From contig NZ_JAGSYD010000001.1 of NCBI RefSeq assembly GCF_025685575.1, positions 3,852-67,851 of the forward strand: a DNA stretch of 64,000 bases, read 5' to 3'. The DNA comes from Granulicella cerasi (GTDB lineage: Bacteria; Acidobacteriota; Terriglobia; Terriglobales; Acidobacteriaceae). A program made the position numbers and the translations under genes. Below are positions 10,970-19,550 of this stretch, piece by piece. The notes beneath the pieces were generated by a model. The model had not been told where the DNA came from. It worked only from the letters and a program-made list of their open reading frames with translations, and did no database searches. Within the stretch, counting starts at the first letter, position 1. Each line of letters begins with the position of its first letter.

Positions 10970-11379
10970 GCGAGAGCGGTCTCCAAAAAGGTGATGCAAA
11001 CTAACTTGCGAACAGCTCGTAGGCTGTTCGGTTTCTTGTGAACTTAGTATCAAGGGTACAGTTCTTTGGTTACAGAAGTGTAACGAAGAGTCCCCCGGGA
11101 ACCAATACATTTACGAGCCACGCGCGAAACACAGCGTCAGGAAGCCAACAAGAAATGTATCCGATGGAAAGACTCCATCACTGCAGGTGAGCATGCGCCG
11201 GGACGCGCTCGAGCGCCACGGAAGATGCATCACGTTCAGGTTTCGGTCCCGGTCGCTGCATGGATGCTGCGCAGCGCTCCGTGCCAGAGTTACAGACTGT
11301 TTGCTCAGGTGTGTCTCTTTGAGACTCGCGCGGGGGTGCGCGATTGTCAAGGAATTAGTGCGTCGGCAGGCGATGCCCT
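10970..11379. other. intergenic region upstream of the TonB receptor
   Basis: No gene is supported in these 410 bp. Close to the receptor start there is a perfect inverted repeat (CGAACAGC, 6 nt, GCTGTTCG at 11009-11030) and a shorter one (GTTACA, 4 nt, TGTAAC) near 11070. A minus-strand TTGACA at 11350-11345 has only a weak -10 (GAGTCT) 17 bp away. These are candidate control sites for the receptor. Confidence 0.4.
11009..11030. promoter_or_regulatory. inverted repeat in the TonB receptor leader
   Basis: CGAACAGC, a 6-nt spacer and GCTGTTCG form a perfect 8-bp dyad 40 nt upstream of the receptor start codon. It could be an operator or an mRNA hairpin. Confidence 0.35.
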
Positions 11380-11787
11380 CTAGTGCAATGTCTTTGGAAT
11401 CACCGCGTATTGCAGCAGCACTTCGAACGGCACGACCTCGAGTGTGGCTTCGTGCGTGGCCTCGAGCACGATGGGGCAGGCGGCGCCGGCCTGCTGCACC
11501 TGGTACCAGCGCGCGGCGCAGATGCACCAGCGGTCGCCGGGCTTCAGGCCTGCGAAGCCGTACTGCGGCATCGGGGTGGAGAGGTCGTTGCCGAGACGCG
11601 CCGATGCGGTGAGGAACTCCTCGGTGACCACGGCGCAGACCGTGTGCACGCCGAGATCCTGCGGGCTGGTGTTGCAGCAGCCGTCACGGAAGAAACCTGT
11701 CAGCGGATCGTAGCCGCAGGGTTCAAGCGGCTGTCCCAACACGTTGCGAGAGGGCGCCTGGTCCGGCATGGGAGAAAAGGAGGACAT
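11380..11787 (-). CDS. DUF2237-family protein
   Basis: A 135-residue soluble protein that matches the DUF2237 family over almost its whole length: NVLGQPLEPCGYDPLTGFFRDG, CCNTSPQDLGVHTVC and a C-terminal PGDRWCICAARW. Several cysteines (in EPCG, DGCCN, HTVC and WCICA) are conserved, which suggests metal or redox chemistry, but the function of the family is unknown. The start ATG 11787 has no Shine-Dalgarno. A -10-like TACAAT lies 6 nt upstream, as expected for a leaderless mRNA. It is probably monocistronic; the next gene on this strand (histidine kinase) ends 57 nt upstream. Confidence 0.85.
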   Translation of the reverse strand: MSSFSPMPDQAPSRNVLGQPLEPCGYDPLTGFFRDGCCNTSPQDLGVHTVCAVVTEEFLTASARLGNDLSTPMPQYGFAGLKPGDRWCICAARWYQVQQAGAACPIVLEATHEATLEVVPFEVLLQYAVIPKTLH

Positions 11788-11793
11788 GCGGCG

Positions 11794-11799
11794 ATTGTA
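11794..11799 (-). promoter_or_regulatory. -10 box of the DUF2237 gene
   Basis: TACAAT on the minus strand lies 6 nt before ATG 11787, so the mRNA would be leaderless. Confidence 0.4.
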
Positions 11800-11843
11800 G
11801 ACGACGAGGCTGCGCCCGGAGCGGGAAGGCTATGCCGACGCCG

Positions 11844-13421
11844 CTATTGCACGATGGCTGTCGGCACGTTGTCGCGGCTCTCGATGGGCAGGCGGATGCG
11901 GATCGTCGTACCGTGCTTGGGACCGTGGGTGCAGGAGCGCAGTTGCAGCACGCCGCCCTGCTCCTCCACGATGCCGCGCGTGACCCACAGGCCGAGGCCA
12001 GTGCCCTTCTCGCCCTTGGTGGTGAAGAAGGGCTCGAAGACGGCACGCATGTGCTCGCGCTCGATGCCGTGGCCGTTGTCGGCTACGGTGACGGTGACGT
12101 GGTCGCCGGAGACGCGGCCGCGAATGTAGATGCGTCCGCCGGATTGCTCCATGGCTTCAAGCGCGTTGCCCACGACGTTCGCGAAGACCTGGCGCAGCGA
12201 AGGGTCGTAGCGCACGATGCGGATGGAGTCGTTGTAGCGCGGGAGCAGCTCCACGCCGTGCTGTTGTGCGCGGCTGGCGAAGAGCTGCAGCACCTCGTCG
12301 AGGATCGCGTGGAGGTCGAGCGTTCGGCCTGGCACCTTGCGGTAGAAGCTCAGCGTTGAACGCGTGATGTGACCGACGCGCTCGAGCTCGCGCGCGGCGA
12401 CATCGAGCAGCTCGATCGCTTGCGAGGAGAGAGTCTGCGTCTGCAGCAGGTAGACGATGTTCGTCAGCGCTTCGAGCGGGTTGTTGATCTCGTGCGCGAG
12501 CGTGTTGGCCATGCGGCCGGCGGCGGCGAGGCGCTCGGAGTTGATCAGGCGCGTCATCAGCTCGGAGGTTTCACGCTCCGCTGCCTTGCGCGCCGAGATG
12601 TCTTCGATGACCCAGAGCAGCGTGGATTCGCCGCGGTCGTCATACGTCAGCGCAGAGACCGTGAGCTGTGCCGGGAATGTCGCGCCGTCGGTGCGCAGCA
12701 GCGTCACTTCGATGCGGAAGCCGGAACGCTTGCCTTCGAGCATTTCATTCAGCAGCGCGCGTTTGGTGACGCGGTCGCTGGGCAGGATGAAGTCGCCGAG
12801 AATGAGTCCGCGGAAGCCGCTCGGGTCCACCATGAGCAGGTCCGCGAGACGCCGATTCGCCAGCAGGAAGTTGCCGTCGGTCGTCGTGTGGGCCATGCCC
12901 ACGGCGGCCTGGTTGAAGGTGGCTGAAAAGCGCTGCTGAGCGAGCTTTAGCTCCAACTCGGTGGCGAGACGCTCTTTGCGGCGGGCCGAGTCGGCGAGCT
13001 CGCGCTCGATGGCGGGCATCAGGCGCTCGAGATGGCCTTTGAGTACGTAGTCGTGCGCGCCGGCACGCATCGCGTTCACGGCGGAAACTTCGTCGACCGT
13101 GCCGCTGACAATGATGAACGGAATGTCCAGGCCGGTCTGCTGCAGCAGGGCCAGCGCATCGCGCGCGCCGAAGCTCGGCAGCGTGTAGTCGGCGATGATC
13201 AGGTCCCACGGCTCTGCTTCATCGAGCGCGGCCTTCAAGTCGATGGCCGTCTCGATGCGACGCCAGTCGAGCTTGTAGCCGCCGCGCGTCAGATGACGGG
13301 CGAGCAACAGCGCATCCTCTTCGTAGTCCTCAATGATGAGCACACGCAAAGGACGCGCTTTTGCTGCGGATGCCTCGTTGGAGGCAGATCCTGCGACCGG
13401 ATTTAGGGCGTCGGCGGGCAT
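11844..13421 (-). CDS. receiver-PAS-histidine kinase hybrid protein
   Basis: A 525-residue cytoplasmic signalling protein. It has an N-terminal receiver domain (phospho-acceptor D78 in IIADYTLPSF, K128 in YVLKGH), a PAS domain (about 165-280), a HisKA dimerisation helix with H310 in LAHEINNPLE and a HATPase domain (GTGLGLWVTRG). There is no membrane segment. The start ATG 13421 overlaps the end of the response-regulator gene by 19 nt; a TTG at 13439 is also in frame. It is the last gene of a three-gene set (membrane kinase, receiver, hybrid). A receiver placed before a kinase fits a phosphorelay in which the upstream kinase signals through both receivers. The signal is unknown. Confidence 0.88.
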   Translation of the reverse strand: MPADALNPVAGSASNEASAAKARPLRVLIIEDYEEDALLLARHLTRGGYKLDWRRIETAIDLKAALDEAEPWDLIIADYTLPSFGARDALALLQQTGLDIPFIIVSGTVDEVSAVNAMRAGAHDYVLKGHLERLMPAIERELADSARRKERLATELELKLAQQRFSATFNQAAVGMAHTTTDGNFLLANRRLADLLMVDPSGFRGLILGDFILPSDRVTKRALLNEMLEGKRSGFRIEVTLLRTDGATFPAQLTVSALTYDDRGESTLLWVIEDISARKAAERETSELMTRLINSERLAAAGRMANTLAHEINNPLEALTNIVYLLQTQTLSSQAIELLDVAARELERVGHITRSTLSFYRKVPGRTLDLHAILDEVLQLFASRAQQHGVELLPRYNDSIRIVRYDPSLRQVFANVVGNALEAMEQSGGRIYIRGRVSGDHVTVTVADNGHGIEREHMRAVFEPFFTTKGEKGTGLGLWVTRGIVEEQGGVLQLRSCTHGPKHGTTIRIRLPIESRDNVPTAIVQ

Positions 13422-13837
13422 TGATTCAGGAGCAGCCAATACATGCCGAGCTGCTTGGTGGCCTCAGCAAAGTCAGTGAAGTTGACGGGCTTACGGATGT
13501 AGCTGTTTACGCCCAGGCGATAGCTGGCCACGATATCGCGCTCTTCGTCCGACGAAGTAAGCACGACGACGGGCAGCAATGCGGTCTTGTCGGCTGCGCG
13601 GATCGCGCGCAGCACGTCGAGGCCTTCCACCTTGGGGAGCTTCAAGTCCAGCAGCACGAGCTGCGGCATCGCGTTGACGCCGGAGGCAATGCCGTTCATG
13701 TACTCGATGGCTTCGGCGCCGTCGCGCGCTACCTTGATCTCATTCGCCACGTTTGCCTTGCGCAGGGCGCGAATGGCAAGGGCTTCGTGATCTGGATCGT
13801 CTTCCACCAGAAGGATCATGTTCTCTGCTGTCGGCAT
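13403..13837 (-). CDS. single-domain response regulator (Rcp1-like)
   Basis: A 144-residue stand-alone receiver. The acidic pair is in LLVEDDPDHE, the phospho-acceptor is D64 in LLDLKLPKVEG, and the conserved T/S and K are in VVLTSSDE and YIRKPVNF. There is no output domain. The long loop before the phospho-acceptor strand and the VEDDPDH start are typical of the Rcp1-like regulators that partner phytochrome-type kinases. The start ATG 13837 has AGGA 10 nt upstream. The gene follows the CHASE3 kinase and overlaps the hybrid kinase, so co-translation is likely. Confidence 0.9.
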   Translation of the reverse strand: MPTAENMILLVEDDPDHEALAIRALRKANVANEIKVARDGAEAIEYMNGIASGVNAMPQLVLLDLKLPKVEGLDVLRAIRAADKTALLPVVVLTSSDEERDIVASYRLGVNSYIRKPVNFTDFAEATKQLGMYWLLLNQCPPTP

Positions 13838-13874
13838 GATGAAGTCGTCCTGTTTCTAAAGAGGGTTCGCGGCC

Positions 13875-15305
13875 TTATGCGCCGAGGGAAAAATAAAACG
13901 TTGCGCCCAGGCCCACCTGGCTCTCGGCGGAGATGTTTCCATGATGCCGCCGGATGATGCGCGACACCGTGGCCAAACCAATTCCTGAGCCCTTGAAGTC
14001 GCGATCGCCGTGCAACCGCTGGAAGGCGGTGAAGAGGCGATCGACGTAATACATGTCAAAGCCCGCACCGTTGTCCCTGATGAAGTATACGGTTTGCTCA
14101 TCGCGGAGACTACTGCCGAACTCGATGCGCGGGCTGGGCGTACGCGAGGTGAACTTCCATGCGTTGCCGATCAGATTTTCAAGCGCGATGCGGATCAAGC
14201 GCGGGTCAGCCAACACCTGCACACCGGGCTGCGCCACCCACTGCACTTCGCGGTCCGGCTCGGCCGCCTGCAGCTCGTTGAAGACATTGGTCGCGAGCTG
14301 CGAGAGGTCCACGCGTTCGCGTTGCACCTCCGACCGCGTGACGCGCGAGAGCTGCAGCAGAGCGTCGATCAGCGAGCCCATGCGCTGCACGCCGTTGCGC
14401 ACACGGTTGATGTAGTCCTGACCTTCTTCGTTCAGAATCTCCGAGAAGTCTTCCTTCAGCGCGAGCGAGAAGCCGTCGATGGTGCGCAGCGGCGCGCGCA
14501 GATCGTGCGATACGGAGTAAGAGAACGCCTCAAGCTCCTGATTCGAAACCTGCAACTCGCGGGTGCGCTCCTGCACGCGCTCTTCGAGCGTGGCGTTGGT
14601 CGCCTGCAGGTCCGCATTGAGCTTCGCGATCACCTCGGCGCGGTCTGCCAGTGCCAGACGCGAGCGCTGTGCGCGCACCATCAGCTCGAACGCGAGCAGC
14701 AGCAGGACGATGTCGAGCACGGTGGCGCTGATGACAGAGAAGATCACGTTGCGCCGCGCGCTGCTGGCATCGCGGGTGCGCTGGTCGAGTAGACGACGCT
14801 CTTCATTCTCAATCTGCTGCAAAGCGTAGCGCACGGAGATGCCGCCGTCGGGACTCTCGTTGAGTGCGGGGGCGACCAGCGACTGGTCCAGCGTGGAGCC
14901 GTTCACGCGGCGATGCAGGTTGATCACCGACTCCATCGCCTCCATGCGCACGGCCACGCGCGAGCGCAGGGTGCGAATGCGCGCCTGCTGCGTTTTGCTG
15001 TCGCTGGTGTCGGCCTGCAGACGGTCGAGGTCTTCCTCGAGTCCCTTCTGCGCCTTGGCGAAACGCTCGCTGTACTGGGGGTCGCCGGTGAGCATGTACG
15101 CGCGGACGTTGTTGTTTGCCGACGAGACCTCAAAGAGTGTGGCCTGCGTCTGCGTCAACACCTCGAGCGTGTGCGCCAGCCAGTGCTCTGCCTGAAAGAG
15201 CGTCGCCACAGCGCGACCGGCGATCCAAGTATTGAGCAGCACAACAAAGAGACACGCCACAGTGGCGATGCGATAGGTGGCAATTTTCCGGCGTGCTTGT
15301 TGCAT
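13875..15305 (-). CDS. CHASE3-domain sensor histidine kinase
   Basis: A 476-residue membrane kinase. Transmembrane helices at about 12-34 and 187-208 enclose a periplasmic four-helix CHASE3-type sensor (TLFEVSSANNNVRAYMLTGD). A coiled coil follows (about 220-262), then HisKA with H267 in YSVSHDLRAPLR and a HATPase domain (DNGAGFDMYYVDRLFTAFQRLH, GSGIGLATV). The catalytic part resembles phytochrome-type kinases, but there is no GAF/PHY region. It is the first gene of the module with the single-domain regulator 38 nt downstream. The ligand is unknown. Confidence 0.9.
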   Translation of the reverse strand: MQQARRKIATYRIATVACLFVVLLNTWIAGRAVATLFQAEHWLAHTLEVLTQTQATLFEVSSANNNVRAYMLTGDPQYSERFAKAQKGLEEDLDRLQADTSDSKTQQARIRTLRSRVAVRMEAMESVINLHRRVNGSTLDQSLVAPALNESPDGGISVRYALQQIENEERRLLDQRTRDASSARRNVIFSVISATVLDIVLLLLAFELMVRAQRSRLALADRAEVIAKLNADLQATNATLEERVQERTRELQVSNQELEAFSYSVSHDLRAPLRTIDGFSLALKEDFSEILNEEGQDYINRVRNGVQRMGSLIDALLQLSRVTRSEVQRERVDLSQLATNVFNELQAAEPDREVQWVAQPGVQVLADPRLIRIALENLIGNAWKFTSRTPSPRIEFGSSLRDEQTVYFIRDNGAGFDMYYVDRLFTAFQRLHGDRDFKGSGIGLATVSRIIRRHHGNISAESQVGLGATFYFSLGA

Positions 15306-15402
15306 AGTCTTGTCTTCTGAGTGGGTTTAGAGCGATTGCCGTGGCCTGAGGTTGCCTGCAGCAGATGAATTTCCGCCGCGCCTTCGAATTCCACGGGTCA
15401 TG

Positions 15403-15434
15403 AAAAGGCCCACGCTGATCGCGTGGGCCTTTTT
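15403..15434 (-). terminator. terminator downstream of the ABC-F gene
   Basis: Stem GGCCCACGC (15407-15415), loop TGATC, stem GCGTGGGCC (15421-15429), with A4 and T5 flanks. It ends transcription of the ybiT-like gene before the CHASE3 kinase gene on the same strand. Confidence 0.88.
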
Positions 15435-15451
15435 GTGACGGTGATGGAGCG

Positions 15452-17092
15452 CTAGGCCTTCTTCGCCTGCTCGCGCTTCTGTTCGTACTCTTCGTACGGT
15501 CCCTTGTAATCAGTGATCTGGAAGTTGCTCGGGCCGCCTTCGAAGTGCCAGATGTGCGTGCCGGCTTCTTCGATGAGGTCCTGATCGTGCGTGACTAGGA
15601 AGACCGTGCCTTCGTACTTCTGGATCGCCTGGTTCAGCGCGTTGATGCTTTCGAGGTCCAGGTGGTTCGTCGGTTCGTCGAGCACCAGCACGTTCGGCTT
15701 CTGCAGCATGATCTTGCAGAACAACAGACGCGCCGCTTCGCCACCGGAGAGAGCATCGGTCTTCTTGTTGCCCTCTTCGCCGCGGAAGAGCATCTGTCCG
15801 AGGATGCCGCGGATGTCTTCCTTGGTCGCCTTCGGGTCGTACTGATGCAACCACTCAGCGGCGGTCATGCCGAGCTGAATCGAGCCCTTGTGGTCCTGCG
15901 CGAAGTAGCCGATCTGCACCTCGTGGCCCCACTTCACCTTGCCGGAGTCGATCGAGACGTCCGTCTCTTCGACGCCGGGGCCGTTGGCCAGCAGCGCCTT
16001 GAGCAGCGTGGTCTTACCCTGACCGTTACGGCCGATCAGGACGACCTTCTCGCCGCGCTGCACCATGCCGGTGAAGTTGTTGACGACGTGCTCGACCTTG
16101 CCATCAGGCTGCGTGTAGCTCTTGTTGACGTTCTCGAACTCGAGCACCGTCTTGCCCGACGGGCGCTCCAGCTTGAACGAGATGAACGGGCGCGCGATGT
16201 TGGAGCGAGCCAGTTCGCTCGTTGCGAGGCGCTCGACTTCCTTCTTACGCGAGTTCACCTGCGAGGAACGCGTACCGGCCGAGAAGCGGGCGATGAACTC
16301 GTTCAACTGCGCGATCTTCTTTTCGCGCTGCTCGTTCTGGCTCTCGATGCGGCTGCGGACTTCGGTCTTCTGCAGCACCATGTCGTCGTAGCCACCGGTG
16401 TAGGTGATGATGGTCTCGTAGTCGATGTCGGCGATGTTCGTGCAGACGTTGTTGAGGAAGTGGCGATCATGCGAGATCGTGATCACCGTGCCCTTGTAGC
16501 GCACGAGGAAGTCCTGCAGCCAGTGGATCGACTCGAGATCGAGATAGTTCGTCGGTTCGTCGAGGAAGAGCGCGCCGGGGTTGCCGAAGAGCGCCTGCGC
16601 GAGCAGCACGCGGACCTTCTGGCCGCCCTGCAGCTCGCTCATCTTGCGCTCGTGCAGCTCGTCGGGAATGTCGAGGCCCTGCAGCAGCACGGCGGCGTTG
16701 GCTTCAGCTTCGTAGCCATCTTCGTCGCCGACGATGCCTTCGAGTTCGCCAAGGCGCGAACCGTCTTCGTCGGTCATCTCGGCCTTGTTGTAGATCACCT
16801 CACGCTCTTCGAGCGCGGCCCACAGGGGCTTGTTGCCCATGATGACCGTGTCGAGCACGCGGTAGGCGTCGAACTCATACTGGTCCTGCTTGAGCACGCC
16901 GAACTTGCGGGGGCGAACGACGGTGCCCTTCTGGGCATCGATCTCGCCGGTGAGGACCTTCATGAAGGTCGATTTGCCCGCGCCATTCGGCCCGGTGAGG
17001 CCGTAGCGGCGGCCATCGGTAAAAGTCACGGAGACGTCCTCGAAGAGCAGCTTCGAGCCGTAGCGCATAGTTACATTGGAAACAGAAATCAT
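15452..17092 (-). CDS. ybiT: ABC-F ATPase, YbiT-like
   Basis: A 546-residue soluble protein with two ABC cassettes and no membrane domain. Walker A motifs are GPNGAGKST and GRNGQGKTT; signature motifs are SELQGGQK and LSGGEAAR; Walker B regions are FLDEPTNYLD and VLDEPTNHLD. A charged inter-domain linker (P-site tRNA-interaction motif region) joins them. The N-terminal start ISVSNVTMRYGSKLLFEDVSV and the DTVIMGNKPLW segment match the YbiT subgroup of translational ABC-F factors, which act on the ribosome. The start ATG 17092 has AGGG 7 nt upstream; the TTG at 17098 is less likely. A -10-like TAAAAT lies at 17105-17110, giving a very short leader. It is divergent from the VOC gene. Confidence 0.9.
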   Translation of the reverse strand: MISVSNVTMRYGSKLLFEDVSVTFTDGRRYGLTGPNGAGKSTFMKVLTGEIDAQKGTVVRPRKFGVLKQDQYEFDAYRVLDTVIMGNKPLWAALEEREVIYNKAEMTDEDGSRLGELEGIVGDEDGYEAEANAAVLLQGLDIPDELHERKMSELQGGQKVRVLLAQALFGNPGALFLDEPTNYLDLESIHWLQDFLVRYKGTVITISHDRHFLNNVCTNIADIDYETIITYTGGYDDMVLQKTEVRSRIESQNEQREKKIAQLNEFIARFSAGTRSSQVNSRKKEVERLATSELARSNIARPFISFKLERPSGKTVLEFENVNKSYTQPDGKVEHVVNNFTGMVQRGEKVVLIGRNGQGKTTLLKALLANGPGVEETDVSIDSGKVKWGHEVQIGYFAQDHKGSIQLGMTAAEWLHQYDPKATKEDIRGILGQMLFRGEEGNKKTDALSGGEAARLLFCKIMLQKPNVLVLDEPTNHLDLESINALNQAIQKYEGTVFLVTHDQDLIEEAGTHIWHFEGGPSNFQITDYKGPYEEYEQKREQAKKA

Positions 17093-17160
17093 GGTCAATC
17101 CCTATTTTATCGGACGCGCGGAAATCTCCGCTGAAAGCGGCTTGAGATAGGCTGGAACGC

Positions 17161-17577
17161 ATGAAAACCGGCTTCCATCTCGTGTTTCCCGGAACCTGCC
17201 GAGCCGCCTTCGCGCTTTATGCGAAAACCTTCGCCGTGGAACCCAGCTTCACGATGACCTTCGGCGAAGCTCCGCCGGAGGCGCATGTGGGCGGGGATAA
17301 CCCGAACCTGATTCTGCACACGACGCTGGCGGTCGGCTCCATCAACCTCACCGGATGCGACGCCCCACGCGGCCGTGAAGAAACGCTCGGCGGCTTTCAA
17401 CTGACGCTGGCCGTGCAGGACGAAGCCGAAGTGCAGCGACTCTTCGCGGCGCTGAGCGAAGGCGGCAACGTCGGCATGGCGCCGCAGAACACTTTCTGGT
17501 CGCCGCTCTTCTGCATGTTCCGCGACCGCTTCGGCGTGGGCTGGATGATCAGCGTCGCAACGCCGGCCGAAGCGTAG
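17161..17577 (+). CDS. VOC-superfamily protein (PhnB/glyoxalase-like)
   Basis: A 138-residue protein of the vicinal-oxygen-chelate superfamily, closest in layout to the PhnB-like group. It starts with an F-PGTCRAAFALYAKTF helix, has the strand INLTGCDAP and ends with FRDRFGVGWMISV. PhnB-like proteins often lack the metal ligands of true glyoxalases, and the reaction cannot be assigned. The ATG at 17161 has no Shine-Dalgarno; a -10-like TAGGCT lies 7 nt upstream. The 3' end carries a 16-bp tandem duplication that spans the stop codon. Confidence 0.85.
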   Translation: MKTGFHLVFPGTCRAAFALYAKTFAVEPSFTMTFGEAPPEAHVGGDNPNLILHTTLAVGSINLTGCDAPRGREETLGGFQLTLAVQDEAEVQRLFAALSEGGNVGMAPQNTFWSPLFCMFRDRFGVGWMISVATPAEA

Positions 17578-17596
17578 CCCGGCCGAAGCGTAGCCC
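17565..17596 (+). repeat. 16-bp tandem duplication at a stop codon
   Basis: GGCCGAAGCGTAGCCC occurs twice head to tail (17565-17580, 17581-17596). It includes the last codons and the TAG of the VOC gene, so a second in-line TAG follows. It looks like a recent slippage duplication. Confidence 0.9.
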
Positions 17597-17600
17597 GGAC

Positions 17601-18482
17601 CTAGCCGTGCAGTGAGCGATGCAGCGTTTCCACCGAGGCCTGCAGTGACGCGACGGGCATCTGCCCCGGCGCGGAGATACGCCCGACAGAGCCGAAGCTC
17701 ATCGAAGATCCGAAGATTTCACCCGACAGGCGGGAGACTGCGCCGATGCCGTTCATCGACATCGTGATGAGCGGACGGTCGGCGTAGCGGCTGCGCATCG
17801 TCCATGTGGCAGAGAGCAGACGCAGCACGTCGCCTGCGTCGTGCGGCATGACTGCGAGCTTGCAGATGTCCGCACCCTGCGCCTGTTGTGCGCGTAGCAG
17901 ATGCAGCATCTCCGCCTCGGATGGCGTGCGCTGAAAGTCATGATGCGAAAGGATGACGCGACGGCCCGCGGCCTGCAGGCGCTTCATCGTGTCTGCGACC
18001 TCGGGTGCATTCAGCATCGCCGCCTGAATGTCGAAGAGGTCGCCGACATTCGCAGCCGCGATCGCAGCGTAGAGCGACGCATAGGCACCAGGTTCGATAG
18101 CCTTCTCGCCGCCTTCCGCTTTGGTGCGGAATGTGATGATCAGTGGTTTCGGCGCAACGGCCTGCGCCACGGCAGAGGACAAGCGAGCCACCTCCTGCTT
18201 GTCGTCTACCGCGTCGAGATGGTCGAGGCGGAACTCCACGACATCGACCTCGGGCATGGCGGCCAGTTTCTGCGCCTGAGCCAGCGTGGCCTTCACGTTG
18301 CGCTCGATCAGCGACACGATCGTTTTCGTGGCGCCGTCGCCGATCACGATGCCGCGAATCTCAAGGGTCGCGGGCTTCGACGCATCCCTGGGTGCTGCAG
18401 GCAGCATGGCCTTCCCTTCCGCCGGCAGGGAGAGGCTTCCCACCGCGCCTGACATCAATGCGATCGCTTTCCTGCGGTCCAT
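17601..18482 (-). CDS. aroD: exported type I 3-dehydroquinate dehydratase
   Basis: A 293-residue protein with all type I dehydroquinase motifs: EFRLDHL (83-89), TFRTKAEGG, FDIQ, the catalytic His in ILSHHDF (H180/H181), the Schiff-base lysine K208 in DICKLAVMP and the C-terminal SAPGQMP. It converts 3-dehydroquinate to 3-dehydroshikimate. Unlike the cytosolic biosynthetic enzyme it begins with a basic-hydrophobic signal (MDRRKAIALMSGAVGSLSLP), so it is probably periplasmic. The start ATG 18482 has AGGAG 5 nt upstream, overlapping the stop of the preceding gene 8 nt away. The pairing with an exported TIM-barrel enzyme suggests quinate/shikimate catabolism rather than aromatic amino acid synthesis. 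Confidence 0.87.
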   Translation of the reverse strand: MDRRKAIALMSGAVGSLSLPAEGKAMLPAAPRDASKPATLEIRGIVIGDGATKTIVSLIERNVKATLAQAQKLAAMPEVDVVEFRLDHLDAVDDKQEVARLSSAVAQAVAPKPLIITFRTKAEGGEKAIEPGAYASLYAAIAAANVGDLFDIQAAMLNAPEVADTMKRLQAAGRRVILSHHDFQRTPSEAEMLHLLRAQQAQGADICKLAVMPHDAGDVLRLLSATWTMRSRYADRPLITMSMNGIGAVSRLSGEIFGSSMSFGSVGRISAPGQMPVASLQASVETLHRSLHG

Positions 18483-18490
18483 GCGCTCTC

Positions 18491-19423
18491 CTAGGCCCTG
18501 GCCTGCTGCAATGCAGCTTCCACGCCGCGTTTGCAACGCTTCACCACGTCGTTCATGTCCTGCGACCAGAGCGAGTCGGGCACGCCTTCAGAGAAGAGCT
18601 CGACGACGAGAGGGCCGCGATAGTGAAGCGCGTGCACGCGACGCAGGAAGTCCGCGAGCGGAATCTGGCCCTCGCCGGGCACGCGACGATCATGGAAGTT
18701 GCGTGGGCGCTTCCAGTCCGCAATATGGACGAGGAAGAGCTTGTCGCCGCAGAGCGAGACCTGCTCGAGCGCGTTGCTCTCCCACAGGTTGTACGCGTCA
18801 GCCGTGAGCCCGAGGTTGGGGTGATTCACCTCGTGCAGCAGCTCGAGCGCCTGCTCCATGTTGAACACCGTGGTGCTGCGGTTCATCAGCGAGGCGCCGA
18901 GCGGCTCAAACGCTACACGGACTCCGCGCTCGGCGGCGTAGTCGGCAAGCCGCTTGTAGGCATCTACCGAACCTCGCCACACGCGGTATTCGTTGCCGGT
19001 GAAGTCCGCACCGGTGTTGGTCGGGAAACACTTGCCCTTCAACACGCTGCCGAAGAGGTCGATGGTGCGACACATGCGCGCCACGCGCTCTGCGGGGTCC
19101 TTCGGCTCCAGCACGGACATGGACGGAAAGACCGTGAGCACCGCAGGTTGCAGCGAGCTGACAGAGATGTTTTGCTCTTCAAGCCACGCAAGCTGTTGCG
19201 GGATCTTCGCAGGATCGAACTTCGACTCCCAGAGCTCGATGCCGAGACCCTGCTGTTTGTAGGCAGCAACGTCCTGCTCAAGCGTCCACGGCTTCGTCGT
19301 GATCTCGCTGATGTGAATGCGCGAGCGGCTGTCGTGATCGCTCGCAGGCTGTGCGTTTCCTTCAGGCAGCCAAGTGGCGGCGAGTGCCGCTCCGGCTCCT
19401 ACCAACAACTCTCTTCGTCCCAT
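18491..19423 (-). CDS. exported xylose-isomerase-like TIM-barrel enzyme, possible 3-dehydroshikimate dehydratase
   Basis: A 310-residue AP-endonuclease-2/sugar-isomerase TIM barrel with a twin-arginine-like signal (GRRELLVGAGAALAATWLP). The four expected metal ligands are visible: E173 in AFEPLG, D209 in LTADAYN, H233 in LVHIADWK and E275 in VVELFSEG; VPGEGQIPL is also typical. The family includes isomerases, epimerases and the AsbF/QuiC-type 3-dehydroshikimate dehydratases. The gene directly precedes an exported dehydroquinase, whose product is 3-dehydroshikimate, so conversion to protocatechuate is a reasonable guess. A general sugar isomerase remains possible. The start ATG 19423 was preferred to GTG 19429. 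Confidence 0.78.
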   Translation of the reverse strand: MGRRELLVGAGAALAATWLPEGNAQPASDHDSRSRIHISEITTKPWTLEQDVAAYKQQGLGIELWESKFDPAKIPQQLAWLEEQNISVSSLQPAVLTVFPSMSVLEPKDPAERVARMCRTIDLFGSVLKGKCFPTNTGADFTGNEYRVWRGSVDAYKRLADYAAERGVRVAFEPLGASLMNRSTTVFNMEQALELLHEVNHPNLGLTADAYNLWESNALEQVSLCGDKLFLVHIADWKRPRNFHDRRVPGEGQIPLADFLRRVHALHYRGPLVVELFSEGVPDSLWSQDMNDVVKRCKRGVEAALQQARA

Positions 19424-19531
19424 ACTCACTCGGCGCCGATCCTCTCAAGGCGCTACAGAAGCACCTATACAGATAGACGAACGGAGAGCGTGGAGTGCTG
19501 CCCGAAGGTTGATCGCATCTCTGCATGGTGG

Positions 19532-19550
19532 CGATCACGTTTGGTGATCG
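19532..19550. promoter_or_regulatory. dyad upstream of the dehydroquinase operon
   Basis: CGATCAC, GTTTG, GTGATCG is a perfect 7-bp inverted repeat about 110 bp upstream of the TIM-barrel gene. It is a candidate operator; no cognate regulator is adjacent. Confidence 0.35.
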
